Shown: positions 25,008-34,333 of the stretch, in pieces
Layout: every line of letters starts with the position of its first letter
How positions within the stretch are numbered: the stretch's first letter is position 1
NCBI GenBank assembly: GCA_903882935.1
Contig: CAIRZB010000043.1
Location: forward strand, 1-64,000
DNA from: an uncultured Parafilimonas sp.
GTDB lineage: Bacteria; Bacteroidota; Bacteroidia; Chitinophagales; Chitinophagaceae
Direction: 5' to 3'
DNA: 64,000 bases
Program-made: the position numbers and the translations under genes
Notes under the pieces: model-generated
Seen by the model: the letters and a program-made list of their open reading frames with translations, nothing else
Database searches by the model: none
What the model was told of the DNA's origin: nothing

Positions 25008-25092
25008 TTTAGTTAAGCCCATATTTTCGGTTGTGGAGACACAACCGAAGGCACCCGCCCGGATTTGTGTCTTCACAAATCCCTTAACTAAA
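25008..25092. other. 85-base folded element with three stems (possible three-way junction)
   Basis: The outer stem TTTAGTTAAG (25008-25017) pairs with CTTAACTAAA (25083-25092). Inside are two perfect hairpins: TTCGGTTGTG/CACAACCGAA (25026-25049, loop GAGA) and GGATTTGTG/CACAAATCC (25061-25082, loop TCTT). The two hairpins share the core TTGTG-nAGA-CACAA when read on opposite strands, so they look like inverted copies of one unit. It lies in a gene-free gap of 330 bases (24893-25225). A structured RNA, a REP/BIME-like repeat and a miniature mobile element are all possible. Confidence 0.6.
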
Positions 25093-25225
25093 TCACATTG
25101 CATTGTCTATTAAAAACAACAGAGAGTAGTTTTTAGATGTTTGATAATGAATTGATTAAAAAGGTTGTGCACTTGGTAATAAGTGATGGTTTTTGCATAG
25201 ATTAGCGAATCAACAATAATTTTAA

Positions 25226-25824
25226 ATGATATTTATATTTCAAAAATAATATTCATTGCAGGTTTTCTTTTAGCAATTGCGTCTTGCAATGAAAATAATT
25301 CGGTGAAAGAAGCCATTGTTTCAGAAAGTGATACGACAAAATTTATGAAACTGCTTCTCGACAGTGCTTTTTACAGACACAATTTGCCTGACATTTCAGC
25401 ATTAACACAGCATAATCCTTTTGGTGGCACCATCCGAATCTATAATGAAATCTATCAAGGTGATAGCAACATTGCAAGATACTTTCCAGTGGCCTTACCG
25501 AACATTAAGTTAAAATTCTTGAAACAATCACAGATTTGCTCTTTAGCAATTCAATTTCAAAACGACACAACCTTCTTTCCAAATTTTCTTGAAATCCGCG
25601 GGTTTAAAAAAATTGATACTATTTACCAATTTTATTTACAAAACACTTGCGTAATTCCATTTTTTGACAAAAACGGGCACCATCTTTATAAAAAAGGCAA
25701 ACTCGAGGGCATTGATACCTTACCATGTATTTTTGGATTTCTATGTGGCGGCGGTATAGGAATGACATTCACAAAAAAAGGTGGTACAATACAATCAAAA
25801 ATAACTGGCAGGTGGTCAGACTGA
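25226..25824 (+). CDS. Putative lipoprotein, start region possibly frameshifted
   Basis: The continuous frame from about 25201 carries the lipobox AGFLLAIASC-N, with Cys as the lipidation site, and then about 180 residues of unknown type ending ITGRWSD. However, that frame has no ATG, GTG or TTG before the lipobox. The only nearby ATG, at 25226, is one base out of frame: adding one A to the A run at 25242-25246 would give MIFIFQKIIFIAGFLLAIASC, a textbook lipoprotein signal. I therefore annotate from 25226 and suspect an indel; otherwise an unusual start codon is used, or translation begins at GTG 25303 without a signal. The gene is AT-rich, like its neighbour. The product contains CGGGIGMTFTKKGGTIQSK; no family is recognised. 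Confidence 0.55.
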
Positions 25825-25981
25825 AAAGTTAAGTAACAATTGGATTATAACAGGCAGGCAAAGAAAAATCATCGATTTTCAACAATGTTGGAATTTGTTT
25901 CACTTCTAATTAATCAATTCAATATTAGCAGCTAATTTCAACAATATATAAATAAGCTGTAGTTTGAACAGGCGATAAATA

Positions 25982-25989
25982 TAAATTTG
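25982..25989 (+). promoter_or_regulatory. Promoter -7 box (TAAATTTG)
   Basis: TAAATTTG fits TAnnTTTG, 52 bases before the ATG at 26042. A TTTG at 25963-25966 is closer than usual, so the -33 assignment is uncertain. Confidence 0.4.
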
Positions 25990-26041
25990 CCGCCGTTAGA
26001 GAAACCCTTTGCGATGTTAAAGATTATTTAGTACGCCAAAA

Positions 26042-26758
26042 ATGAAAAATTTTTTTACGACAATTTTACTGATATTTAGTCTTGCTTCTTACGGACAGAA
26101 GGGAAGCTTTATTCCATTTAAACTTATTGTCATCCAGCTAGATACAGCCATCATTGACAAATCTCTTTATGGTGACACTGATTCAGTACAATTGGATTAC
26201 CAAAAGCGTTATTATAATTCTCTCAAACAAATGGAAGACCTCTTAAAGTTCGAGGGCTATTCAAAAGAAATGGCACAGAAATTTAAAGAAACACAAGAGA
26301 GATTAAAGAAAGAAATCCCTCTTATGAAAGCCCAAGAAGAAAACGTTAAAAAATTCAAATACTATCATACACTTTCAGCATACTCATCAGAAGTTTACAA
26401 TTTTTACTTTAATGAGTATGAGCCGTTTTCAGCAATCATTGAACTGCCAAACCAAAATACCGACATATCATCGATAGTTAAAATCGCCGACACATCAAAA
26501 GCGGATTATATTGTTTTCTTCAGCAATGTGCATACAGACGTTAAAGATGGACTGCCTATTTTACAGTTAACAACGTCACTTTACTCAAAAAAGGACAACA
26601 AAATTATATTAACAAAACAAACAGAAGGCGACACAAGTAGCAGAGGCGACATGTGGACATGTGGTAGTACGACACTTTCATGTTTGCTCATAAATGGAGT
26701 AAGAACATCAACTGGCCAAGTTGCACCTGAAATTGCAAAACGTCAAATTCGACATTAA
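26042..26758 (+). CDS. Secreted protein of unknown function
   Basis: A 238-residue protein with signal peptide MKNFFTTILLIFSLASYGQ. The mature part has a Lys/Glu-rich coiled-coil-like helix (about residues 60-105, QMEDLLKFEGYSKEMAQKFK and on to KAQEENVKKF), followed by beta-rich sequence with SKADYIVFFSNVHTDVKDG. It is AT-rich with codon use unlike the 21-24 kb genes and probably belongs to the same acquired patch as the lipoprotein upstream. No family is recognised. Confidence 0.7.
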   Translation: MKNFFTTILLIFSLASYGQKGSFIPFKLIVIQLDTAIIDKSLYGDTDSVQLDYQKRYYNSLKQMEDLLKFEGYSKEMAQKFKETQERLKKEIPLMKAQEENVKKFKYYHTLSAYSSEVYNFYFNEYEPFSAIIELPNQNTDISSIVKIADTSKADYIVFFSNVHTDVKDGLPILQLTTSLYSKKDNKIILTKQTEGDTSSRGDMWTCGSTTLSCLLINGVRTSTGQVAPEIAKRQIRH

Positions 26759-26849
26759 GAATTTGGAATATGACAGGTGATTTTGCAATTGCAGAGCTAT
26801 TAACACTACATACCAAATTACTCCAATTGGCCAAATAAACGCCATATCC

Positions 26850-29291
26850 CTACTTCCTGTCAATCACCATCCGCTTATAAATCCTGTCCCCATGTTGCGT
26901 AAGGCCGGTAACAGTTACAACGTACCTGGTGGCAGCATCTGCGGTATAAAAGTTTAAAGTAGCCTTGCCGCCAGCATCGGTTATAATACCCCCCTGCCAA
27001 TAAATGGTATTGCGTGTATCGGGCGTGTTTGCAGCTTTTATCAGTTTGTCGGCATAATTGGGCATCTTAAAAGCAGGGGCTACATGGTAGGTTACTGGGT
27101 TTATCAGTGTAAAGCCGTTTTCCATTTCCACGCTTTGTTGGTAGCGGGTTTTGGTGTTTACAATTACCACACCATTGCCGCCACGCATGCCATAAATGGC
27201 TGCGTTGCCGCCGGTTAATACTTCAATAAAATCAATATCCCGCCAAAAAAGTCCATTTAGGTAGGCCATTACACCGGTATTGGGCATTGGTGCCCCATCA
27301 ACTACCAGCAGAGGTTCGCTTTTGGTGCTGCCACCCCGTCCGTCGCCCCCGTAAATGGTAACCCAACCCATAGACAGGCTTACCCCCGGTACCATTAGTA
27401 ATGCATTGCCCACAAAGTTTTGGTAACCGCCCCGTTGCAGCATGTCGGAGGTAATAATGCTTGATAATGGGTCGCTTCTTTTTGACACATCATAGTTTTC
27501 CTTTTTCGCCAAAACCGTATTCACTATAACCGGCTTTAGCCAACCTTCGGAGGCATTTGAATACAGTATGTCGGCGTAGCTTGCCTTTTGCCAACTGGGC
27601 ATACTTGCCAAGCCAGTGGTAAACTTTTGCTTTGCGGTGGCCGGTGTTGTGAATGACGGAAACATAAACCGGTCAATAGATATGTTATTGTCAGTGTCTT
27701 TATAACCACCTTTTTCTGTAACCTGCAAGTTCAGCAGCAGGCTGTCGCGGCCTTGGGGTATCGGCAGCCTAAATTTTCCGTCTGCGTTGGTGGTATCTGA
27801 CTCAAAGAAAAAATCGTGCTGGTTCTGTAGTATTTCTGTTACCACCATACCCTTTAGTGGCTTGTTACGCCTGCCTGTTAACTGGCCATGCAGATGGGTA
27901 AGCAGTTCTGTTTGTTCGGTTTCTTCGATGGCTGTGTCAACCTCATTGGCGTTATAGTATATTGCATAGTTGTTATGTTGGGTTGGCTGGGCAATCATCA
28001 GCATGTCAACATCTGCTAGGGCGATGGCGCGGTTATTGTTTTTTATCCAGTTGTTTAAGGAGGAGGAAGGCTGTAGCGTATCTGTTTCCAGCGCATCGGA
28101 TAGGGTTTGCATCCGCTCATCTTGCACCGAAACGTTCAGAGAGGCCAGCATTGGGTCACCGTGAGTATTTGATACTGATAGGTTCAATTCAACCTTATCG
28201 CGCGCGGCATAATTTTTCTTGTTTGTTTTAACACTAACGGTGTAATTATCCTTGTTTATAAACACCTTTCTTTCGCTGAGTAAACTCTTAGCCCCGTTAA
28301 AAAGCAGCAGGCTCGCCACCCCACCCGGAAAATTGCTTACCGGGATTGATAAATTATACATGCCTTTGCCAACGGCGGCAAAACAAACACTGTCGCCGCT
28401 AATGCCCAATAGGTAGGTGGTGGCCGTTTTTGCATAAATGGAGTCTTCCAGTGTAATCACCGCATGTATCCATTCGTCGTTTTGGCCTGTAACGGCTATT
28501 TGCCCGGCGTAGGGGTTAAAGGCCGGCAACGGGTATTTTGCCCCGCCACCCTGTTGCAGGGTGGCTGCATAAGCATGGTTGCCCTCCGGGTAAAAATTAA
28601 CACGCGCAAGCCCAAACCTGTTGGTAGCGAAACTTGCCACGCTTGAATCGGCCTCGGTTTGCACCAGCCCCGCAACAGAAAGCGGGTTGCCGTTAATGTC
28701 GGTGGCTTTTATCACCAAGGTGCATTGTATGCCTGTTGCAAGCGTGCCGCCTTCGGGGTAAAACTGTACAACGGGCCTGCTGGTTTGCGCCGGTTGCTTT
28801 TGCACAGCGGCCCTGTTGTAAACCCGTGGCGTATTGGTGGCGTTTTTATTGATGATGTATATCGGGTGCAGATAAATGTCGTTCTGGTTTTCACGGAGTA
28901 TTTTGCGCGTGTAACCGCGTAGCCAGTAATAGCCGTTTTCAACTGTGGCACCAATGGTAAGCGCGCCATTGGTATTAAATGCCCCTGCGTTTAATACCGC
29001 TTGGGCAACCACCGAATCTTTTTCGTTCACCAGGTCTACCAATACATTTTTGCTGGTGTTGCTTAGCCGGTTTGTTTCTTTATTCACCACTACCGCATTA
29101 AACCAAATTTTTTCACCAGGTGCATACACGGTGCGGTCTGGCTGAACTATCACCCGTTCCTCGTTGTTGGTTCTTATTTGTTGTAACAAGTGGCTGGTGA
29201 GGCTATCCACATCATGCAAAGGATGCTGGCAAAATGCTTGCAAGGGCAAAATGCAAATAGAGGCCAGTGCCCAACAATTTAAGGGTTTCAT
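26850..29291 (-). CDS. Outer-envelope protein with MG2 domain and TonB-receptor plug, no barrel
   Basis: An 813-residue exported protein (signal peptide to about residue 21, ending QAFCQ). Residues 45-140 form an alpha-2-macroglobulin MG2 domain (YAPGEKIWFNAVVVNK, NGYYWLRGYTRKIL). Ig-like and carboxypeptidase-regulatory-like modules follow (LTGRRNKPLKGMVVTEIL, ADGKFRLP). Residues about 620-730 are a TonB plug domain (LLMVPGVSLSMG, PLLVVDGAPMP, IDFIEVLTGGNAAIYGMRGG, NGVVIVNTK). A TonB beta-barrel is missing: only about 80 residues follow, ending in an Ig-like strand set. Such MG2-plug proteins are frequent in Bacteroidota; their role is unproven and probably surface assembly or polymer handling. 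Confidence 0.88.
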   Translation of the reverse strand: MKPLNCWALASICILPLQAFCQHPLHDVDSLTSHLLQQIRTNNEERVIVQPDRTVYAPGEKIWFNAVVVNKETNRLSNTSKNVLVDLVNEKDSVVAQAVLNAGAFNTNGALTIGATVENGYYWLRGYTRKILRENQNDIYLHPIYIINKNATNTPRVYNRAAVQKQPAQTSRPVVQFYPEGGTLATGIQCTLVIKATDINGNPLSVAGLVQTEADSSVASFATNRFGLARVNFYPEGNHAYAATLQQGGGAKYPLPAFNPYAGQIAVTGQNDEWIHAVITLEDSIYAKTATTYLLGISGDSVCFAAVGKGMYNLSIPVSNFPGGVASLLLFNGAKSLLSERKVFINKDNYTVSVKTNKKNYAARDKVELNLSVSNTHGDPMLASLNVSVQDERMQTLSDALETDTLQPSSSLNNWIKNNNRAIALADVDMLMIAQPTQHNNYAIYYNANEVDTAIEETEQTELLTHLHGQLTGRRNKPLKGMVVTEILQNQHDFFFESDTTNADGKFRLPIPQGRDSLLLNLQVTEKGGYKDTDNNISIDRFMFPSFTTPATAKQKFTTGLASMPSWQKASYADILYSNASEGWLKPVIVNTVLAKKENYDVSKRSDPLSSIITSDMLQRGGYQNFVGNALLMVPGVSLSMGWVTIYGGDGRGGSTKSEPLLVVDGAPMPNTGVMAYLNGLFWRDIDFIEVLTGGNAAIYGMRGGNGVVIVNTKTRYQQSVEMENGFTLINPVTYHVAPAFKMPNYADKLIKAANTPDTRNTIYWQGGIITDAGGKATLNFYTADAATRYVVTVTGLTQHGDRIYKRMVIDRK

Positions 29292-29639
29292 ACAGCAGGC
29301 AATTTTTTGATTACGAACCGTATAAAGTTAGTGGTTATGGCGATAAAAAAATAAACTATGCAACATGCATACGCTGAACTGATAGACTGGATTAATTTTT
29401 TATGCTGTGTTAAGCGCCCTCGCTTCACAGGCCTATGCTATTGCCTCCAGCGACCAACAATACAACCAACTACAGTAAAACATCAATCGCCAGTGGCGAT
29501 AAAATAATCGTTCGCGGCGCGGACGCCACGAACAGCGTGGGAAAAGCTTACCGAAATAGCCTATTATCACACTAACTAATTATTTAGCTTTTGCCCCAAG
29601 GGCGAAACAGTAAATTTGTACACACATAACATAAAAAAT
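29292..29639. other. Divergent intergenic region with a promoter
   Basis: 348 bases between divergent genes. A hairpin GTTCGCGGCG/CGCCACGAAC lies near 29509-29532. A minus-7 box TAAATTTG (29611-29618) precedes the alcohol dehydrogenase ATG by 21 bases. A plus-strand frame near 29437-29577 reads like a short coding relic (SKTSIASGDKIIVRGADATN) but has no credible start. Confidence 0.4.
29611..29618 (+). promoter_or_regulatory. Promoter -7 box (TAAATTTG) of the alcohol dehydrogenase
   Basis: TAAATTTG, 21 bases before the ATG at 29640. A TTTG at 29590-29593 sits 17 bases upstream, a little short of the usual spacing. Confidence 0.45.
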
Positions 29640-30686
29640 ATGATTGCAACTAAAGCGTATGCTGCGTATAACCCGGTTACCCCTTTGGCCCCGTTTGATT
29701 TTGACCGCCGCGCTGTTGGCCCGCACGATGTGCAGGTGGAAATATTGTATTGCGGCGTTTGCCACAGCGACTTGCACCAAGCCCGCGACGAATGGGGCGG
29801 TTCCATATACCCCATGGTTCCTGGCCACGAGATTGTGGGTAAAGTAGTGGCGGTTGGCAGCCATGTTACCAAATTTAAAGCAGGCGACCTTGCCGGTGTG
29901 GGCGTTATGGTTGACAGTTGCCGTGTTTGCGACCATTGTAACCAACACTTGGAGCAGTACTGTGTGGAAGGGATGACCGGCACCTACAACGGCTTGGAGC
30001 GTGATGGCAAAACCATTGCACAGGGCGGTTACAGCACCCAAATTGTAACAGACGAGCGTTGGGTATACAGCATTTCACCCAAGTTAGACCTTAAGGGCGT
30101 GGCGCCGTTGCTCTGCGCGGGTATAACTACCTACTCGCCTTTGCGGTTTGCCGGTGTAACAAAAGGCACTAAAGTAGCCGTGGCAGGCTTGGGCGGCTTG
30201 GGGCACCTGGGGGTAAAATTTGCTGCTGCGTTTGGCGCGGAAGTAACGATGCTCAGCACGTCAAAATCCAAAGAGGCCGACGCTAAACAGTTGGGCGCGC
30301 ACAACTTTGTGCTTACCACCGATAAAGAACAACTTAAGCAATACAAGGGGTATTTTGACGTGATACTGAATACGGTGGCAGCCAACCACAGTTACGACAC
30401 ATATTTAAACCTGCTGGCCTTAAATGGCAAGATGATTATTGTTGGCATACCACCCAAAGCCTCCGAAGTACCAGCCGGCAAAATGCTGGAAAACCGCCGT
30501 AGCATTCTAGGTAGCATGATTGGCGGCACGGTGGAGACCCAGGAAATGCTCGATTTTTGCGCGCAACATAATATAGTGGCCGATGTTGAGTTGATTAACA
30601 TGCAGGATATTAATGAAGCCTACGAGCGTATGTTGAAAAATGATGTGAAATACCGTTTTGTAATTGATTTGGCCTCGCTGAAATAA
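29640..30686 (+). CDS. Zinc-dependent NADP alcohol dehydrogenase (YahK/cinnamyl type)
   Basis: A 348-residue medium-chain dehydrogenase that reduces aldehydes or oxidises alcohols. Catalytic zinc ligands lie in YCGVCHSDLH and VPGHEIVG; the structural zinc cysteines are in DSCRVCDHCNQHLEQYC. The Rossmann motif is GLGGLGHLGVKFA, followed by TSKSKEADAKQLGA, which suggests NADP preference. Substrate-pocket residues (GTYNG) match the YahK/AdhC group. The ATG at 29640 (MIATKAYAAYNP) fits the family start. It is monocistronic: a promoter lies before it and a strong two-way terminator after it. Confidence 0.96.
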   Translation: MIATKAYAAYNPVTPLAPFDFDRRAVGPHDVQVEILYCGVCHSDLHQARDEWGGSIYPMVPGHEIVGKVVAVGSHVTKFKAGDLAGVGVMVDSCRVCDHCNQHLEQYCVEGMTGTYNGLERDGKTIAQGGYSTQIVTDERWVYSISPKLDLKGVAPLLCAGITTYSPLRFAGVTKGTKVAVAGLGGLGHLGVKFAAAFGAEVTMLSTSKSKEADAKQLGAHNFVLTTDKEQLKQYKGYFDVILNTVAANHSYDTYLNLLALNGKMIIVGIPPKASEVPAGKMLENRRSILGSMIGGTVETQEMLDFCAQHNIVADVELINMQDINEAYERMLKNDVKYRFVIDLASLK

Positions 30687-30716
30687 GCATTTTTGTGATG
30701 CCTGCAAGTTGAAAAT

Positions 30717-30757
30717 AAAAAAAGCTGCCCCGCATATTATTGCGGGGCAGCTTTTTT
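30717..30757. terminator. Bidirectional terminator between convergent genes
   Basis: AAAAAAAGCTGCCCCGCA pairs with TGCGGGGCAGCTTTTTT around a six-base loop, with an A run on one side and a T run on the other. It ends the dehydrogenase (plus) and the TonB receptor (minus). Confidence 0.9.
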
Positions 30758-30772
30758 ATTGGCCAGTAGGTA

Positions 30773-33700
30773 CTAGTTAAACAAATACCTTAAACCAAAC
30801 TGCATCTGCCAACGGGAAACGATGCTGGCATCGTTTTTCCAGGTAGAGGAGTAAGGTGTTTGGGTGCCGCCATTTTGGAAAGGAAATGAGAAAATGGGGG
30901 TTGATACACCGTTTACAGTGGTAACCTTGTCAACTTTAATCAGGCTGGTAACATTGGGTATTTGGTACAAACCCCAATCTTTATTCAGCAGGTTGCCAGC
31001 GTTAACCAAGTCGATGGTAAAGCGCAATGTGTGCTTGCTCTTATCTTTAGTTGTAAAATAAAAATCTTGGGTAAAGTTTAAATCAAGCCTTTTAAACCAA
31101 GGGTAAACCAACGCATTGCGTTTTGCATAATCGCCGCGGTGCTTGCTTAGGTATTTGTCTTGCCCAATAAACGTTTCCAATTGTTGGCCAATTTGGCCTG
31201 GTGTACGTGTGTCGGCCACTGAGGTGGTAACAGCCACGCCGTTGTTATAAGTAACCACTTTGGTGGCTGCACTGGCTTCCAGTTGGCCGTTGGCAACATA
31301 ATTGGTTATGTCGCTGGCAGTAGGTATGTACAACAAGTCGTTGCTGGTGTTGCCATCACCGTTAAGGTCACCATTATACACATATGAGTTTACGCCGTTG
31401 GGGGCTGCTTCAAACAAAGCACCGATGGAAGATGCAAAATGTTTGGCATATTCCTTTCTGTAATAAGCGGAGATGATAATGCGGTGGGGCAGGTATGAGT
31501 TTGAGAAACCCAACTCGTCAGAGTTAGCATTGCCGTAGATGGCTTTAGAACCCCACATGGTGGCTGCGGTTGAACCACCCACCATTACGTCTTTCGCCTG
31601 CTGGTATGTATAAGCGGCGTTCAGGTACAGGTTGCGGAAGGTTTTTTGTACTTGCAATGTTAACGTGTAAGCATAACCCTTGTTGGTATTGGTCATGTAT
31701 ATAGCATTACCGATGCTTGGGTTGCTAACGGAAGCACTGCCCGAGCCGCCCACGGCATAAATGGCTGTAGTGCCATAGTGTGGCCTGGTTAAGCCATTGC
31801 CATCTTTAATATAGGCATTGGGGTTTGGCAAGTTAACATTTTGGAAGTATACGGCGTTAACATCCTTAGCAATGGTACCTTCTAACGTAACAACAAAATT
31901 GTCGGGCAGTTTTTGGTCAATTGCCAAACTTCCCTTCAATGCCTGCGGGAATTTGAAATTAGGATCGGTTACGTTGATGCTGTATGATTTGCCCAAGCCG
32001 CCTGCTGAAGAGGTTAGTTGGCTTCTGTAAGCATTAGGGTCTGGGTTAAACATATAACCTTGGCCGTTGCTGATGGAGCCAAACAAGGCCACGCCGCTGT
32101 TGCTCGCTTGGTTGCTTATCCATACAAATGGTGGTGGGCCGGCAAATAAGCCAACACCGCCGCGCAGCTGTGTTTTTTGGTCTTTAAACACATCCCAGTT
32201 AAAGCCAATACGGGGCGACACCTGTACGCTGGTTTTAGGACCTTGCCCAGTGTTAAGGTGCGTGTGGTTATAAAACTTACTAAGCGTGTCAACAACAGGG
32301 TTGTACAGGAAGGTGTTTTGGAACGCCGCCACATCAAGCCTAAAGCCATAGGTAAGGGTAAAGTTTTGCTTTATCCTCCATTTGTCCTGCGCAAAAAAGC
32401 CATATTCTTGGTCTTTCGGGCCTACTAGCGGGAAAGATCCGTCGCTTGTTAGGCTCGCTGATAAGTCGTACCTGGCTGCGGCCTTTACACCATTAAGGCT
32501 TGAATAAAAATCGGCCAGGCTGTTAAAGCGGTAAACGCCCTGGTATGAAGGGGAGAAACCGTTTTGGTATTTTTTAAAGGAGTTTTGTGTTCCCACGGTT
32601 ATTTCGTGTGCACCCGCATAAAAGTTAAAGATGTCGTTCAACTGAAAAACATCGGTGTTAAGCTTGTTGCCATAAGTGTATTGCTCATAACCAAAAGAGG
32701 TAAGGGGGTTACCATTGCCATCCAATATGTCAACTAGGGGCAGGTATTGGCCTGGGGCTTTGCCTGTAGTTTGGGTACCAGATAGTGATGACCGGTAATC
32801 CCTTAAAGCTGTATAGCCAATTTGTAATTTGTTTGATGCCCTGTTGCTAAACCTGGTGTTTAACTCAGCAATAAAAATGTTGAAGTTATTGTTGATGGTG
32901 TAGCCGCTGCCGTAAAAAGGCATGGCGTATTGGCCTGCTGTACGGCCATAGCTAGAGTTTACCGAGCCGCTGTTGCTGGCCTGTACATCCCTAAACGACT
33001 TTAAGTAGTTGTACTTGATGGTAAATGTATTGTGGTTGTTTATAGTCCAATCAACCTTTATGGTTACTTTATCACTTTGTGTTTTGTAGCTATACCCTTG
33101 AAAAGCACCGGGGTCGTATCCGAAACGGCTTTTTAAGGTATCGGAAAGCTGTTTCAACAAGTCATAGCTGGCTGCCGATACACTCACACCGTCGGGTGAA
33201 TGGGTGGCATCGTACGCCACGAATGTGGTGCCTGGGTCGGTTCTTCTTTCAGACTCGCCGCTGATAAAGAAGAATAATTTGTTTTTAACAATTGGGCCAC
33301 CTACTGAAAACCCGCGCAGGCTATAATCCAAGCTTTGCTTAGGTAAAGTTACGCTGCCCACTTTATAGCCCTGTGTACCAGAGCCTTTTGTGTAGCCGTA
33401 AACGGTGCCTTTAAACGTGTTTGTGCCGCTGCGTGTAACCGTGTTTATACCGCCGCCAGAAAAGCCGCCTTGCCTTACGTCGTAAGGGGAAACACTCACC
33501 TGTATTTGCTCAATCGCATCCAGGCTGATGGGCTGGGAGTTTGTTTGGCCGCCCAATGTACCCGAAAGACCGAAGGAGTTGTTGAAGTTGGCCCCGTCAA
33601 CCGTAACGTTGTTGTATTGGTTGCTTTGGCCTGCAAAAGAAAGGCCGTTGGCAGTTGGCGTTAGCCTTGTAAAGTCTTGCAGCGACCTATTGATGGTAGG

Positions 33701-34144
33701 CAGCCTTTCTAATTGGTTACGGCTAATTACCTCCTGCGAGCCAGTATGGCTGTTGTTAAATATCCTGTCTTGCTTTGTGGTAGTTACAGTTACATTTTGA
33801 AGGGTATTTGATTGCGGGGTAAGGTTAAAATCGGCTTTAAACTCTTGGCCCAGCAACAGGTTTACATTTTCCTGCATTTCTTCTTTATAGCCTATGTACG
33901 AAACCGTTATGGTATAAGGCCCGCCAATTTTAAGGTTGGGCAAATTAAACCTGCCGCCGTTGCGGCTGGTGGTTACATACTTGGTTCCCGTGGGGGTGTG
34001 CAACGCAGTAATGGTTGCGCCTACAACGGGCGTTTGGTTAGCGGTAATGCTGCCTACAATCTCTGAGGTCGTTTCCTGCGCACTTGCGGTAAAACCGGCA
34101 AGCATGCATAAGAAAGTACCCAGCATCAGATACAATTTTCGCAT
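30773..34144 (-). CDS. TonB-dependent receptor, Oar-like
   Basis: An 1123-residue outer-membrane receptor. The signal peptide ends near residue 22 (GFTASAQ). A carboxypeptidase-regulatory-like domain covers about 25-110 (SEIVGSITANQTPVVGATIT, GRFNLPNLKIGGPYTITVSYIG). The plug domain follows (about 120-260), with RLPTINRSLQDFTRLTP, NNVTVDGANFNNSFGL and GGGINTVTRSGTN. The remainder is a 22-strand barrel ending MQFGLRYLFN with the terminal Phe-type signature. The Oar/OmpA-related subgroup lacks a SusD partner, and none is present. The substrate is unknown (peptide, metal complex or protein). Next upstream on the same strand, 190 bases away, is the M14 peptidase. Confidence 0.94.
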   Translation of the reverse strand: MRKLYLMLGTFLCMLAGFTASAQETTSEIVGSITANQTPVVGATITALHTPTGTKYVTTSRNGGRFNLPNLKIGGPYTITVSYIGYKEEMQENVNLLLGQEFKADFNLTPQSNTLQNVTVTTTKQDRIFNNSHTGSQEVISRNQLERLPTINRSLQDFTRLTPTANGLSFAGQSNQYNNVTVDGANFNNSFGLSGTLGGQTNSQPISLDAIEQIQVSVSPYDVRQGGFSGGGINTVTRSGTNTFKGTVYGYTKGSGTQGYKVGSVTLPKQSLDYSLRGFSVGGPIVKNKLFFFISGESERRTDPGTTFVAYDATHSPDGVSVSAASYDLLKQLSDTLKSRFGYDPGAFQGYSYKTQSDKVTIKVDWTINNHNTFTIKYNYLKSFRDVQASNSGSVNSSYGRTAGQYAMPFYGSGYTINNNFNIFIAELNTRFSNRASNKLQIGYTALRDYRSSLSGTQTTGKAPGQYLPLVDILDGNGNPLTSFGYEQYTYGNKLNTDVFQLNDIFNFYAGAHEITVGTQNSFKKYQNGFSPSYQGVYRFNSLADFYSSLNGVKAAARYDLSASLTSDGSFPLVGPKDQEYGFFAQDKWRIKQNFTLTYGFRLDVAAFQNTFLYNPVVDTLSKFYNHTHLNTGQGPKTSVQVSPRIGFNWDVFKDQKTQLRGGVGLFAGPPPFVWISNQASNSGVALFGSISNGQGYMFNPDPNAYRSQLTSSAGGLGKSYSINVTDPNFKFPQALKGSLAIDQKLPDNFVVTLEGTIAKDVNAVYFQNVNLPNPNAYIKDGNGLTRPHYGTTAIYAVGGSGSASVSNPSIGNAIYMTNTNKGYAYTLTLQVQKTFRNLYLNAAYTYQQAKDVMVGGSTAATMWGSKAIYGNANSDELGFSNSYLPHRIIISAYYRKEYAKHFASSIGALFEAAPNGVNSYVYNGDLNGDGNTSNDLLYIPTASDITNYVANGQLEASAATKVVTYNNGVAVTTSVADTRTPGQIGQQLETFIGQDKYLSKHRGDYAKRNALVYPWFKRLDLNFTQDFYFTTKDKSKHTLRFTIDLVNAGNLLNKDWGLYQIPNVTSLIKVDKVTTVNGVSTPIFSFPFQNGGTQTPYSSTWKNDASIVSRWQMQFGLRYLFN

Positions 34145-34152
34145 AATAAGTT

Positions 34153-34168
34153 AATTTTGCGCAAAATT
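34153..34168. promoter_or_regulatory. 16-base perfect palindrome upstream of the Oar-like receptor
   Basis: AATTTTGCGCAAAATT lies nine bases before the receptor start on the minus strand. On that strand it holds CAATTTTG, one mismatch from TAnnTTTG, so it may be both promoter and operator. This is inferred from position only. Confidence 0.35.
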
Positions 34169-34333
34169 GCAGCATAAAAAATTACCAATGTGTTGACCTA
34201 GGTTAAGGATTTTTTAATAAATTGGGATGTTTTTAATATTTTTTAAAAAAAGCTTCCAGCAAAGTATTCAAACTCGTCAAATACTATTGAATAATGTTTG
34301 CTGATTATTATTTTATACTTTTTGCCAAAAAAA

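Noticed and set aside
24913-25113. 66-residue plus-strand frame
   Set aside because: It passes through the folded 85-base element and has no coding character.
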